Positions 1 through 8,902 of a DNA stretch of 42,856 bases are shown piece after piece; the first letter of the stretch is position 1; each line of letters starts with the position of its first letter. This stretch comes from Caldithrix sp. (GTDB taxonomy: Bacteria; Zhuqueibacterota; Zhuqueibacteria; Oceanimicrobiales; Oceanimicrobiaceae): NCBI GenBank assembly GCA_004356825.1, contig SMXC01000199.1, positions 1 through 42,856 on the forward strand, given 5' to 3'. The notes beneath the pieces are model-generated. The model saw nothing but the letters and a program-made list of their open reading frames with translations. It was not told where the DNA came from and did no database searches. Both the position numbers and the translations under genes were made by a program.

Positions 1-327
1 GCGGCACTAAGCCTGTCCTGATCGTAGCCGAAGGGACAGAGAGAATAAAAGATTTATAACGAGAGTGTGTTTAAAACAAAGTTTTTGAAATCGAATTGAT
101 TACGCTGATATATGTTCAATAGCTCCAATATAATCAAACCCTGGTGCTTTTGTGTCTCTGTGGTTCATGAATTATTCAAGCTAAAAAAGGTTAGGGGCAA
201 AGTCAGTAAAAGAATAGTAAAAATAAAATCAATTTTCTGTGATTTTTTGTGCTGCTCTGTGTCCATTTTATCTTTTGTCTTTTAATGTCTTTATGGCAGA
301 ATATTTATCATAGAATAGTAAATAAAA
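1..327. other. Intergenic region with degenerate repeat fragments
   Basis: No credible gene is seen here. Positions 11-40 hold a 'gtcctgatcgtagccgaaggga' type element, a degenerate motif of a kind often dispersed between genes in uncultured bacteria. Positions about 151-170 ('tgtgtctctgtggttcatga') and 249-264 ('tgctgctctgtgtcc') belong to the same CTCTGTG-rich family as the inverted repeats near 35.8 and 41.1 kb. The promoter of the downstream DUF4139 gene should lie in the AT-rich last 80 bases, but I see no convincing -35/-10 pair. Confidence 0.5.
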
Positions 328-1695
328 ATGAAAAATAGAATTCGCAAAATTTTATATTCAATCATTTTGTTTTTAATCTGCGCCGCCAACATCCTGGCGC
401 AGGACAAAGAAATCGGCCTTACGATTTACAACAACAATTTAGCTCTGGTCAGAGATGTCCGAACTTTGCAACTGACCAAGGGCATTTCCGAAATCAAGTT
501 TCAAGATGTTGCCGCTCAAATCGACCCGACTTCCGTTTATTTCGCATCCCTGACGGCTCCTGACAAAGTCGTAATCTTAGAGCAGAATTATGAGTACGAT
601 CTGGTCAACACTAGCAAGATTTTGCAAAAGTATATCGAACAGGAAATTAGACTTGAGACCAAAGAAGGTACGGCTTATTCCGGCACTCTGTTAAATGCTT
701 CAGGAAAAGATATTATTTTGCGGGAATCCGACGGCGGCATCAAAATAGTCAGGCGGGAAGCGGTCGAAAATATGGCGTTCCCGAAACTGCCGGATGGCTT
801 GATCACACGCCCGACTTTGGTTTGGTCGATCGATTGTCAACAAGCAGGAAAACACAAAACTGAGGTTGGGTATTTAACCAACGGAATTCAATGGCATGCT
901 GAGTACGTCGGGGTTGTGAACAAAGACGATACTGTTTTAGAACTCAGCGGTTGGGTTTCTCTTGATAACAAATCGGGCGCGACTTACGAGAACGCCAAAC
1001 TCAAACTGGTGGCCGGCGATGTACATCGAGCTCAGGATGTTAGACCTTTCAGAAGAGGTCGGGTGCAAACTGAGATGATGGTGTCGAGCGCGCCTCAATT
1101 CGCAGAAAAGGCATTTTTTGAATATCATATTTATACCTTGCAGCGGCCAGCGACGGTCGCCAATAATCAGATTAAGCAAATTTCCTTATTTTCTCCCGCT
1201 GAAACCAAAGTGAATAAAACCTACTCTTACGATGGCGCTCGCGATCGAAAAAAAGTCCGGGTGAATTTAGAGTTTGAAAATAAAAAAGCATCTGGTCTTG
1301 GCATGCCGCTGCCAAAAGGGAAAGTGCGGGTTTATAAACGCGATGATGATAAATCGCTCATTTTTATCGGTGAAGATTTTATCGACCACACACCCAAGGA
1401 TGAAAAAGTCCGGGTTTATGTTGGCAACGCTTTTGATATCGTCGGCGAGCGGACTCAGAAAGATCGTAAATCCGTGGGCAAAACTTCCTGGCAAGAAAGC
1501 TGGCAAATCAAGCTGAGAAATCACAAAGACAAAACTGTGCGAGTGACAGTAATCGAGCATCTCCGTTTTGGCTGGGAAATTCTGCAAAATACTCGCGCGT
1601 ACAAAAAGAAAGATGCTGCAACAATCGAATTTAGTATTGAGATTGCCAGAGATGCAGAAGTCGTTGTTGAGTATGTTGTGCGCTATAATAAATAA
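328..1695 (+). CDS. Exported DUF4139 domain protein
   Basis: This 455-aa protein starts at an ATG and has a clear signal peptide in about residues 1-24 (basic start, hydrophobic core, 'ANILAQ' cleavage region), so it should be exported. The opening 'IGLTIYNNNLALVRDVRTL' and the downstream 'GYLTNGIQWHAEYVGV' and 'LSGWVSLDNKSGATYENAKL' stretches are typical of the DUF4139 family, mostly beta-strand proteins distantly related to mucoidy-inhibitor-A-like proteins. The C-terminal part is predicted beta-rich and carries no enzymatic motif I recognise. No function is established for the family, and the neighbouring recG is probably a separate unit, since 163 bases with two small inverted repeats lie between them. 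Family assignment is firm; role unknown. Confidence 0.85.
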   Translation: MKNRIRKILYSIILFLICAANILAQDKEIGLTIYNNNLALVRDVRTLQLTKGISEIKFQDVAAQIDPTSVYFASLTAPDKVVILEQNYEYDLVNTSKILQKYIEQEIRLETKEGTAYSGTLLNASGKDIILRESDGGIKIVRREAVENMAFPKLPDGLITRPTLVWSIDCQQAGKHKTEVGYLTNGIQWHAEYVGVVNKDDTVLELSGWVSLDNKSGATYENAKLKLVAGDVHRAQDVRPFRRGRVQTEMMVSSAPQFAEKAFFEYHIYTLQRPATVANNQIKQISLFSPAETKVNKTYSYDGARDRKKVRVNLEFENKKASGLGMPLPKGKVRVYKRDDDKSLIFIGEDFIDHTPKDEKVRVYVGNAFDIVGERTQKDRKSVGKTSWQESWQIKLRNHKDKTVRVTVIEHLRFGWEILQNTRAYKKKDAATIEFSIEIARDAEVVVEYVVRYNK

Positions 1696-1706
1696 TTGAA
1701 TATTAC

Positions 1707-1789
1707 GGATAGCCTAAACTTTTTCTATCCTAGAACTAATTCCAAAAGAAACTTAAATGTAATCGGGAGCCGTCAGGCTTATAACGGCT
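1707..1789 (+). other. Two small inverted repeats between the DUF4139 gene and recG
   Basis: GGATAG/CTATCC (1707-1712 with 1725-1730) and AGCCGT/ACGGCT (1768-1773 with 1784-1789) can form short hairpins. Neither is followed by a proper T-run, so they are weak terminator candidates at best and may simply mark the boundary between two transcription units. Confidence 0.3.
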
Positions 1790-1858
1790 ATCTTTCAAAC
1801 GAGTGCATGATCAAGATTTTTCAATTAACTTCAATAATAAATAATCAATTTAAAAGAT

Positions 1859-3961
1859 GTGGTTGGAACTGACTCCAAAAATCTTAACACGTCAGTAAAG
1901 TTTTTAAAAGGAATAGGAGAAAAGCGTGCAGAACGTCTGCAAGAAGCAGGGGTGGAGTCGATTCATGACCTGCTTTATTATTTTCCCCGCCGCTATTTAG
2001 ATCGCAGTCACATCAACAAGATTAAAGATTTAAAAGAGAGCATGACCGCCACTGTGGTCGGCAAAGTGCAATCTTGCGGCATTAAACAGGGACGGCGGAA
2101 GCGTTTCGTTTTGGTGCTTTTCGACGGCACCGGTTTTTTAAGCGGTGTTTGGTTTCACCGGGCTGAGTATTGGAATAAAGTCTTTGAAAAGGGCGAGACC
2201 ATTGCATTCAGCGGGAAAGTCGGGTACTTTGGCGACTACCAAATGGTACACCCTGAATTCGACAAACTAAGTGACGAAGGCGACAGTGATTTTTTAAATA
2301 CCGGAAGAATTATTCCGTTATACCCTTCGACTGAGGTTCTCGGGAAAGTTGGAATGGACAGCCGTGGATTCCGCCGAGTGATTAAAGCCGCTTTAAAAAA
2401 TTACGCGCAGGAACTTTGCGAGTCACTACCCAGGGAGATTCTGAGAAGGCAAGAATTGATTGATTTGCGGCAGGCAATTGAAAACGTGCATTTCCCGAAA
2501 GATAAAGACCTCTTGAGAGCCGCACGCAAAAGGTTGAAATTCGACGAACTCTTTTATCTCGAACTAATACTGGCTTATCGGAAAAAAAGTGTTGCAATTA
2601 AACGAAAAGGTATTGAATTTCTTAAAGTGGGCGACCGCACTAAAAAGCTGATAAAGTCGCTGCCGTTTGAACTCACAGCCGCACAGAAGAAGGTCATTCG
2701 GGAAATTCGCGACGACATGAAAAAGGACTCGCCGATGAACCGGCTTTTGCAGGGAGATGTGGGCTCCGGGAAAACTATCGTTGCGTTGATTTGCATGATG
2801 ATGTCTGTTGAGAATGGCTATCAAGGTGCGCTGATGGCGCCAACAGAAATCCTGGCCGAGCAGCACTACCTGACCATTCACAAGTTTCTTGAAGAGTTGG
2901 GGATAAAGGTCGTTCTTTTGGTTGGCGCGCAAAGAAAAAGTGAACGTCAGGAAGTTTTGAGGTGTATTAAGGAGGGAGAAGCCGAAATCGTGGTCGGGAC
3001 CCATGCTTTGATTCAGGAGGGTGTCGAATTCAAGCAGCTTGGCCTGGTCGTGGTCGATGAACAGCACCGTTTTGGCGTTATGCAGCGCGCCACTCTGATC
3101 GAAAAAGGCTTGACCCCGGATGTTTTGGTTATGACAGCAACTCCCATCCCCAGAACGCTGTCGTTAACGCTTTACGGGGACCTCGATTTTTCAATCATCG
3201 ACGAACTGCCGCCAGGACGGAAGCCGATCAAGACTCACTGGCGTAGCGACAAAAAACGCAGCGAAATTTACAAATTTGTGAAAGAGAAAGTTGAAGCAGG
3301 CGCTCAGGTTTATATTGTTTTTCCACTCATTGAAGAATCTGAGAAAATTGATTTAAAAGCAGCGATTGAAAACTATGAAAATCTGAAAGAAGGGATTTTC
3401 TCGAATTTTTCAGTGGGTCTGTTGCACGGCCGGATGAAAAGCGCTGACAAAGAAGAGGTCATGTCGCAGTTTAAGGCCGGTGAGATTCAGATTTTAGTTA
3501 GCACAACGGTAATTGAAGTTGGGGTGGATGTTCCAAACGCGACCATCATGGTCGTCGAAAATGCCGAGCGTTTCGGTTTACCACAAATGCATCAATTACG
3601 CGGACGTGTCGGCCGTGGAGAAAAAGAATCTTATTGTTTTTTAATCGCCACCTACCCGATTTCCAGGGAGGCTAAAACGCGGTTAAGCACTTTAGCAGAA
3701 ACCAACGATGGCTTCAAAATAGCCGAAGTCGATTTGCAAATTCGTGGTCCAGGCGAGTTTTTTGGCACCCGACAACACGGCTTGCCGGAACTGCGGATTG
3801 CGGATATTGTTAAAGACACCGAGCTGTTGTTAAAAGCCCGCGACGAGGCGTTTGACCTTGCTCGAAGAAACAAACAAATTCTTAACACTGAAAATATGCC
3901 GAATCGAGTACAATTTTTTAAGAATTATCGGGATAAGATGGAGTTGTCCCGGGTGGGGTGA
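1859..3961 (+). CDS. recG: ATP-dependent DNA helicase RecG
   Basis: This superfamily-2 helicase remodels stalled replication forks and branched DNA. The 700-aa product has the standard order: an N-terminal helix-hairpin-helix-like segment ('LKGIGEKRAERLQEAG', about residues 15-30), the wedge/OB domain (about 60-150), Walker A 'GDVGSGKT' (299-306), a Walker B box 'DEQH' (400-403), motif III 'TATPIPRT' near 427, and a C-terminal helicase domain with 'LLHGRM', 'STTVIEVGVDVPNA' and 'QLRGRVGRG'. The start is GTG at 1859; an ATG two bases upstream is in another frame that soon stops. Length and motifs are complete. A 7-bp tandem repeat begins two bases after the stop codon. Confidence 0.97.
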   Translation: MVGTDSKNLNTSVKFLKGIGEKRAERLQEAGVESIHDLLYYFPRRYLDRSHINKIKDLKESMTATVVGKVQSCGIKQGRRKRFVLVLFDGTGFLSGVWFHRAEYWNKVFEKGETIAFSGKVGYFGDYQMVHPEFDKLSDEGDSDFLNTGRIIPLYPSTEVLGKVGMDSRGFRRVIKAALKNYAQELCESLPREILRRQELIDLRQAIENVHFPKDKDLLRAARKRLKFDELFYLELILAYRKKSVAIKRKGIEFLKVGDRTKKLIKSLPFELTAAQKKVIREIRDDMKKDSPMNRLLQGDVGSGKTIVALICMMMSVENGYQGALMAPTEILAEQHYLTIHKFLEELGIKVVLLVGAQRKSERQEVLRCIKEGEAEIVVGTHALIQEGVEFKQLGLVVVDEQHRFGVMQRATLIEKGLTPDVLVMTATPIPRTLSLTLYGDLDFSIIDELPPGRKPIKTHWRSDKKRSEIYKFVKEKVEAGAQVYIVFPLIEESEKIDLKAAIENYENLKEGIFSNFSVGLLHGRMKSADKEEVMSQFKAGEIQILVSTTVIEVGVDVPNATIMVVENAERFGLPQMHQLRGRVGRGEKESYCFLIATYPISREAKTRLSTLAETNDGFKIAEVDLQIRGPGEFFGTRQHGLPELRIADIVKDTELLLKARDEAFDLARRNKQILNTENMPNRVQFFKNYRDKMELSRVG

Positions 3962-3963
3962 AC

Positions 3964-4005
3964 TTGATGCTGGATGCTTGATGCTGGATGCTGGATGCTT
4001 GATGC
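3964..4005 (+). repeat. Six tandem copies of a 7-bp unit T(T/G)GATGC
   Basis: The units read TTGATGC, TGGATGC, TTGATGC, TGGATGC, TGGATGC, TTGATGC without interruption, starting two bases after the recG stop. A T-rich stretch follows. The block is not coding on either strand in any convincing way, although an ORF-track entry spans it. It looks like a replication-slippage microsatellite. Confidence 0.9.
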
Positions 4006-4115
4006 TCTTTTTTATTTCCAGGCAACCAGCAATAGGTATCACGAAACCAGCGCCAGCATCCATTACAATATTAAACATCACTAATACAACCAGGATTTTG
4101 GAGGGACTTACCTAA

Positions 4116-6878
4116 ATGGAACATCAGAAACTTAATAAAATAATCGGATTCGCTGTATTTGTCATTTCATTGATCGTTTATGGGAAAACCGTTGCCCCGA
4201 CAACCTCCTATTGGGACTGCGGCGAATTTATTACCAGCTCATATATACTCGGCGTCCCACACCCACCCGGAGCGCCGCTTCATGTATTGGTTGGCCGAGT
4301 CTTCACCATGATTCCGGATTGGCTGATTTCAGACATCGGTTTGCGAGTAAATATGATTTCGGTTTTGTTGAGTGCTTTATCGGTGATGTTTGCTTATTTG
4401 ATCATCGTGCGCTTGATTCGAGAATTTAAAGGCATCCCCGAAACAATTGATCAGAAAATCAATATTTATACCGCCGGAGTCATTGGGGCCTTAGGTTTTG
4501 CCTTCACCGATTCGCAATGGTTTAACGCGGTCGAAGCTGAAGTTTATGCGGTTTCTATATTTTTTACAGCCATTGTTGTCTGGCTGATATTGGTCTGGTT
4601 GGAGAAAGCCGAAAACCCGGTGAATGACAAAATTTTAGTGTTTATCGCTTATTTAATCGGCTTGGCAACTGGCGTACATTTGCTCAATATTTTAGCCATC
4701 CCCACCTTGTTTTTGATTGTGTATTTTAAAAAAGCGGCGTTAAATATAAAAACATTCTCACTTTGGGCGGCGGGCGCTATCGCTGCTTTTGCAGCCATTT
4801 ATCCGGGTCTTGTCCAAGGAATTCCGTGGCTGCTGAATAAGTTCTCCTTTCTGACGATTGGATTGGTTACGCTGGGTGTCTTTTTTGCCATTGTTTATGC
4901 CGTCAAAAATCAAAAGCGATTATTAAGTCTGGGTTTAATGAGCATCCTACTTGTCTCTGTTGGCTATTCTACTTATACTGCTCTTTACATCCGTTCCGAC
5001 ATGCGGCCGGCGATCAACGAAAACCATCCGAATACCCCCCAAAAATTCGTAAGTTATCTAAACCGTGAACAATACGGTGACATTCCTTTGACGGATCGAA
5101 GATCGCCAATGTGGGAGTATCAAATCAAAAAAATGTATGTTCGTTACTTTGGCTGGCAATTCATCGGACAGGGGATGACCCTTGGACGTGATAATTATAT
5201 TGTTGAGACCCTGTCACTTCACGGCTTAATGGGACTGCCATTTATTATCGGATTAGTTGGAATGTTTTTTCACTTTAACCGGGATTGGAAGCGTGCGTCC
5301 TCGATTCTGACTTTGTTCATTATGACCGGGATAGCGATCACCATTTACTTAAATCAGGACGACCCGCAGCCGCGGGAACGAGATTATGCTTATGTCGGCT
5401 CGTTTTTCGCTTTCTCAATTTGGATCGGCATGGGAGCAAGCGCCATTCTGGAATTGGTGCAAAATGCATTTAGACAAAATTCTTCTTTGAGAAAAGTGGG
5501 CATTGGGCTGACTATTCTCCTGTTAATTGTGGCTGTACCGTCGAACCTCTATCAACATAACGCCCACTCACATGACCGAAGCGGGAATTACGTTGCCTTT
5601 GACTATTCTTACAATATTCTACAGTCCTGCGGACCCAATGCTATTCTTTTTACCAACGGGGATAACGATACCTTCCCATTGTGGTATTTGCAATATGTTG
5701 AAGGAATTCGCGATGATGTTCGTGTGGTCAATTTAAGCCTGTTAAACACCCCCTGGTATATTAAACAACTTCGTGATGAAGAACCTAAAGTACCGATTAC
5801 TTTTACCGATGCTCAAATCGATCAGCTGGGACCGGCCTTATGGTCTGAGCCAAAGATGGCGCGAGTCGAGGTGCCGCGCGACAAATTAATTAAAGAATTC
5901 GAAAAAGGCGAAGACAACGCCTCTATCTCGATTGAGGACGTTCCTCAAAACCCGGCTATCGAGTTTGAACTTGCGCATACCAAAATTATCCAGGGCCACC
6001 CGGTTCTCTTGGTGCAGGATCGCATGATTATTCATATTCTCGCTACCAATAAATTTAAGAAGCCGGTTTATTTTGCAGTAACAGTTTCACCGACCAATAT
6101 GCTCAACCTGGATAATCGGCGGAATGTCGAAGGTTCGAAAAACTATTTGCGCATGGATGGACTGGCTTTTCAGGTTATGCCTTATGGAGGTCCCCGCAAT
6201 GATTTTATTTCGCCAGTGAAGCTCAAGGCCAATTTATTCGAGAATTTTAAATATCGAAACTTAGACAATCCCGAAGTTTATTATAATAACAATATTCTTG
6301 GGCTCCTGCAAAATTACCGCTCTGCGTTTTTGCGCCTCACCAATTATTACCGGACTCAAGGTCTGACTCAAAGTAACAAAGAAAAGGCTTTAGCCGTTTT
6401 GCAAAAGATGGATGAAGTTATGCCTGAAGAAGTCATTCCGCTAAGGGACTTCCGTCTCTCGCTAAATTTTGGCCAGATGTATTCGGATTTCGGCAGCCGC
6501 GATGGTCTGATAAAGCGCCTTGATAAAATATCAGAAATTTACAACATGGGAACGGTTGACCAACTTTACATAGCTGAATTTTATGCCCAGATTTTGAAAA
6601 ACAATGCCAAGGCGGAATCACTTGCGGTTTCGTTGATGGATGAAAACCCGGAGACGAAAGAAATCTATCTCTGGCTGGCGAGCCATTATACCCGGGCCAG
6701 GCGCTTTGATGACGCGATTCAAACTTTACAGGAATGGATGAAAGATCACCCGGATGACTTTACTATGAAAAAGGAACTAACAGAATTGCAGGCTTTTACC
6801 AGTGCAAATGACAGTTTGAATATTTCGAATGGCAGCAGCGATTCCAGTTCTGTAAAAGATTCGAATAAGAACCCTTAA
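4116..6878 (+). CDS. DUF2723 multi-spanning GT-C-like protein with C-terminal TPRs
   Basis: The 920-aa product begins with a hydrophobic multi-spanning domain whose 'APTTSYWDCGEFITSSYILGVPHPPG' region is the hallmark of DUF2723 (GT-C fold, related to protein O-mannosyltransferases). The acidic residues in 'YWDCGEF' and the 'HPPGAP' loop are the usual conserved positions. About ten or more membrane helices fill residues 10-480, a large soluble part follows, and the last 200 residues look like TPR helices ('IYLWLASHYTRARRFDDAIQTLQEWM'). The family is inferred to transfer sugars from polyprenyl-phosphate donors to exported proteins or glycans in the FCB group. A good ribosome site ('GGAGGG') lies ten bases before the ATG. 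The polyprenol-phosphate glycosyltransferase gene at 12768 could supply the donor; that link is inference. Confidence 0.88.
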   Translation: MEHQKLNKIIGFAVFVISLIVYGKTVAPTTSYWDCGEFITSSYILGVPHPPGAPLHVLVGRVFTMIPDWLISDIGLRVNMISVLLSALSVMFAYLIIVRLIREFKGIPETIDQKINIYTAGVIGALGFAFTDSQWFNAVEAEVYAVSIFFTAIVVWLILVWLEKAENPVNDKILVFIAYLIGLATGVHLLNILAIPTLFLIVYFKKAALNIKTFSLWAAGAIAAFAAIYPGLVQGIPWLLNKFSFLTIGLVTLGVFFAIVYAVKNQKRLLSLGLMSILLVSVGYSTYTALYIRSDMRPAINENHPNTPQKFVSYLNREQYGDIPLTDRRSPMWEYQIKKMYVRYFGWQFIGQGMTLGRDNYIVETLSLHGLMGLPFIIGLVGMFFHFNRDWKRASSILTLFIMTGIAITIYLNQDDPQPRERDYAYVGSFFAFSIWIGMGASAILELVQNAFRQNSSLRKVGIGLTILLLIVAVPSNLYQHNAHSHDRSGNYVAFDYSYNILQSCGPNAILFTNGDNDTFPLWYLQYVEGIRDDVRVVNLSLLNTPWYIKQLRDEEPKVPITFTDAQIDQLGPALWSEPKMARVEVPRDKLIKEFEKGEDNASISIEDVPQNPAIEFELAHTKIIQGHPVLLVQDRMIIHILATNKFKKPVYFAVTVSPTNMLNLDNRRNVEGSKNYLRMDGLAFQVMPYGGPRNDFISPVKLKANLFENFKYRNLDNPEVYYNNNILGLLQNYRSAFLRLTNYYRTQGLTQSNKEKALAVLQKMDEVMPEEVIPLRDFRLSLNFGQMYSDFGSRDGLIKRLDKISEIYNMGTVDQLYIAEFYAQILKNNAKAESLAVSLMDENPETKEIYLWLASHYTRARRFDDAIQTLQEWMKDHPDDFTMKKELTELQAFTSANDSLNISNGSSDSSSVKDSNKNP

Positions 6879-6898
6879 ATTGCTTTGAAGCTTTTTCT

Positions 6899-7939
6899 AT
6901 GACTGAGAAACCGCTGGTTTCTGTAATTATACCTCATTTTAATGGGAGGGAAATTCTTCGTAACTGTTTAGAAGCGTTAAAAAAAACGGAGTATCAAAAT
7001 AAAGAAGTAATTATTGTAAATAACGCTTCGACCGACGGTAGCGTTGATGATATTCATCACTTTTCCCCCGGGGCCCGAGTGGTCAATAATGAAAAAAACC
7101 TGGGGTATGCGGGCGGATGCAATTCGGGTCTGGCAAACGCTTCTGGCAAATATGTTCTTTTTCTAAATAACGACACAGTTTTTGGACGCAAGTGGCTTTC
7201 GATACTTGTCGAGGCTTGTGAGAAAGATGAAAAGATCGCCGCTTGCCAGCCGAAAATTCTTTCGCAGACGGATCGGGAAATGTTTGATTATGCCGGGGCT
7301 GCCGGCGGCCTGATCGATGTTTTAGGCTATCCGTTTGCAATGGGGAGACTTTTTTTCACTTTAGAAAAAGATGAAAAACAGTACGATGCCGGCGGTAATA
7401 TTTTTTGGGCATCCGGAACCGCAACTTTGATTCGGAAATCCGTGCTTGATGAGGCAGGTACTTTCGATGAAGATTTTTTCGCCCACATGGAGGAAATTGA
7501 TCTGAATTGGCGCATGCACCTTGCCGGTTACCGGGTTGTGGCGGTGCCAGAGGCTATTGTGTATCACAACGCAGGTTCGACGCTTAAGCCGGATTCCCCT
7601 GAAAAAATTTACTTGAATCATCGTAACAGTCTGGTCATGATTTTGAAGAATTATGAGCTGAAGAATTTGCTTTGGATTATTCCGGTGCGAGTCAGTCTTG
7701 AGTTTCTGACGTTAGTTTATGCTCTTCTAAAGTTAGACTTTGCCCGGCTTAAGGGCGGAATTCTCGCTCTGATTTATGTTTTCATCAATTTTTTTGGCAT
7801 TATCAAAAAACGCAAGCAAGTTCATCGGCTTCGAAAAGTGCCGGATTCCGACATCTTTAAGAAGATGTACCGTGGCAGCATTGCTTTTGAATATTTTGTT
7901 CGGGGTATTAGCAAAGCCAAAGACTTGAAACTTAAATAA
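6899..7939 (+). CDS. Family 2 glycosyltransferase (rhamnosyltransferase-like)
   Basis: This 346-aa GT-A enzyme has the family-2 pattern: 'VSVIIPHFNGREILRNCLEAL' at the N terminus, the nucleotide-binding 'VNNASTDGS', the metal-binding 'LFLNNDTVF' (DxD equivalent NDT), and the acceptor-side 'EEIDLNWRM' near residue 200. A hydrophobic pair around 250-310 suggests inner-membrane attachment. Proteins with this layout usually add rhamnose or a related sugar to lipid-linked glycans. It starts 20 bases after the DUF2723 gene and is followed by a methyltransferase three bases downstream, so the three genes are probably co-transcribed. The sugar specificity cannot be read from sequence. Confidence 0.9.
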   Translation: MTEKPLVSVIIPHFNGREILRNCLEALKKTEYQNKEVIIVNNASTDGSVDDIHHFSPGARVVNNEKNLGYAGGCNSGLANASGKYVLFLNNDTVFGRKWLSILVEACEKDEKIAACQPKILSQTDREMFDYAGAAGGLIDVLGYPFAMGRLFFTLEKDEKQYDAGGNIFWASGTATLIRKSVLDEAGTFDEDFFAHMEEIDLNWRMHLAGYRVVAVPEAIVYHNAGSTLKPDSPEKIYLNHRNSLVMILKNYELKNLLWIIPVRVSLEFLTLVYALLKLDFARLKGGILALIYVFINFFGIIKKRKQVHRLRKVPDSDIFKKMYRGSIAFEYFVRGISKAKDLKLK

Positions 7940-7942
7940 CGG

Positions 7943-8902
7943 TTGAGTTTAGAATTAGAAAAGATAAATTGTCCGCTTTGCGGCGCTGAGAAAAGTGAAT
8001 TGTTTCTCAAGACTCGGGATCGGTTTAACTTAAAGGGAGAATTCAAATTCGAAATCGTAACCTGCGCCGGGTGTAAGTTTACATTCTTAAATCCCAGACC
8101 AACTCCCGAATCGATTTCAGCGTTTTATGAAAGTGAGGATTACCAACCGTTTTTATCTACACAATCGGGTTTAACTTTCTGGGATAGAATTTACCTGACG
8201 GTTAGAAGTTTCACTTTAGCTGGTAAGCGTCGCAAAATTTCCAAGTTAAAATCTAGCGGCAGCATTTTGGATATGGGGTGCGGCACCGGAGAATTTTTAC
8301 ATGAAATGCAGCAACATGGCTGGCGGGTAGAAGGGTTGGAGATGGAGAAAAAAGCCGCTGAGTTTGCGAGAACCGAGTATAACCTGAGTGTCAGGACGCA
8401 GGAACTGCAAGATTGTTATTTTCCTGATAAAAGTTTTGATGTGATTACATTGTGGCATGTTTTAGAGCATCTTTATGAGCCGAAAGAAAGCTTGAAAAAA
8501 ATGCGGAATCTTTTAAAGGATGATGGATTTATCTTGATCGCGGTCCCGAATATTTCAAGTTTTGATGCTCGATTTTATAAAAAAAATTGGATCGCCCTGG
8601 ATGCGCCGAGACATCTTTTCCATTTCACTCCTGAAACGATGAGGGCTTTTTGCAAAACGGCCGGCTTGGTAATTAAAAAATTTTACCAGTTGCCCATGGA
8701 TGCATTTTTTAATTGTCTAATGAGCGAACGAATTATTCTAAAAAATAACGCTTTTGGAAAGCTGCTTTCCCCCTTGTATTTTCTCCGCGGGTTTTCAACT
8801 GCGAATATTTCAATTTTTGAATCGTTACGCCTGGGCAGGCAAAAAAAACGCTTGGGCTCTTCAATCTTATATTTTGTACAAAAACAGGAAGAATTATCAT
8901 GA
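7943..8902 (+). CDS. Class I SAM methyltransferase with N-terminal zinc ribbon
   Basis: The 319-aa protein starts at TTG (7943), three bases after the preceding stop. An N-terminal CxxC...CxxC pair ('CPLCGAEKSELF' then 'CAGCKFTFLNPRP') forms a zinc-ribbon-like module, followed by a Rossmann methyltransferase domain with the SAM loop 'ILDMGCGTGEFL' (about residues 109-120) and 'FDVITLWHVLEHL' as motif post-I. This architecture is common among methyltransferases in polysaccharide clusters, which modify sugars or lipid-linked glycans. The context of glycosyltransferases fits that role. The substrate is unknown. The stop overlaps the next ATG by four bases, suggesting translational coupling. Confidence 0.88.
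   Translation: MSLELEKINCPLCGAEKSELFLKTRDRFNLKGEFKFEIVTCAGCKFTFLNPRPTPESISAFYESEDYQPFLSTQSGLTFWDRIYLTVRSFTLAGKRRKISKLKSSGSILDMGCGTGEFLHEMQQHGWRVEGLEMEKKAAEFARTEYNLSVRTQELQDCYFPDKSFDVITLWHVLEHLYEPKESLKKMRNLLKDDGFILIAVPNISSFDARFYKKNWIALDAPRHLFHFTPETMRAFCKTAGLVIKKFYQLPMDAFFNCLMSERIILKNNAFGKLLSPLYFLRGFSTANISIFESLRLGRQKKRLGSSILYFVQKQEELS

Noticed and set aside
3852-4115. 87-aa ORF spanning the recG end and the tandem repeat
   Set aside because: Overlaps recG in another frame and runs through the 7-bp repeat; shadow ORF.
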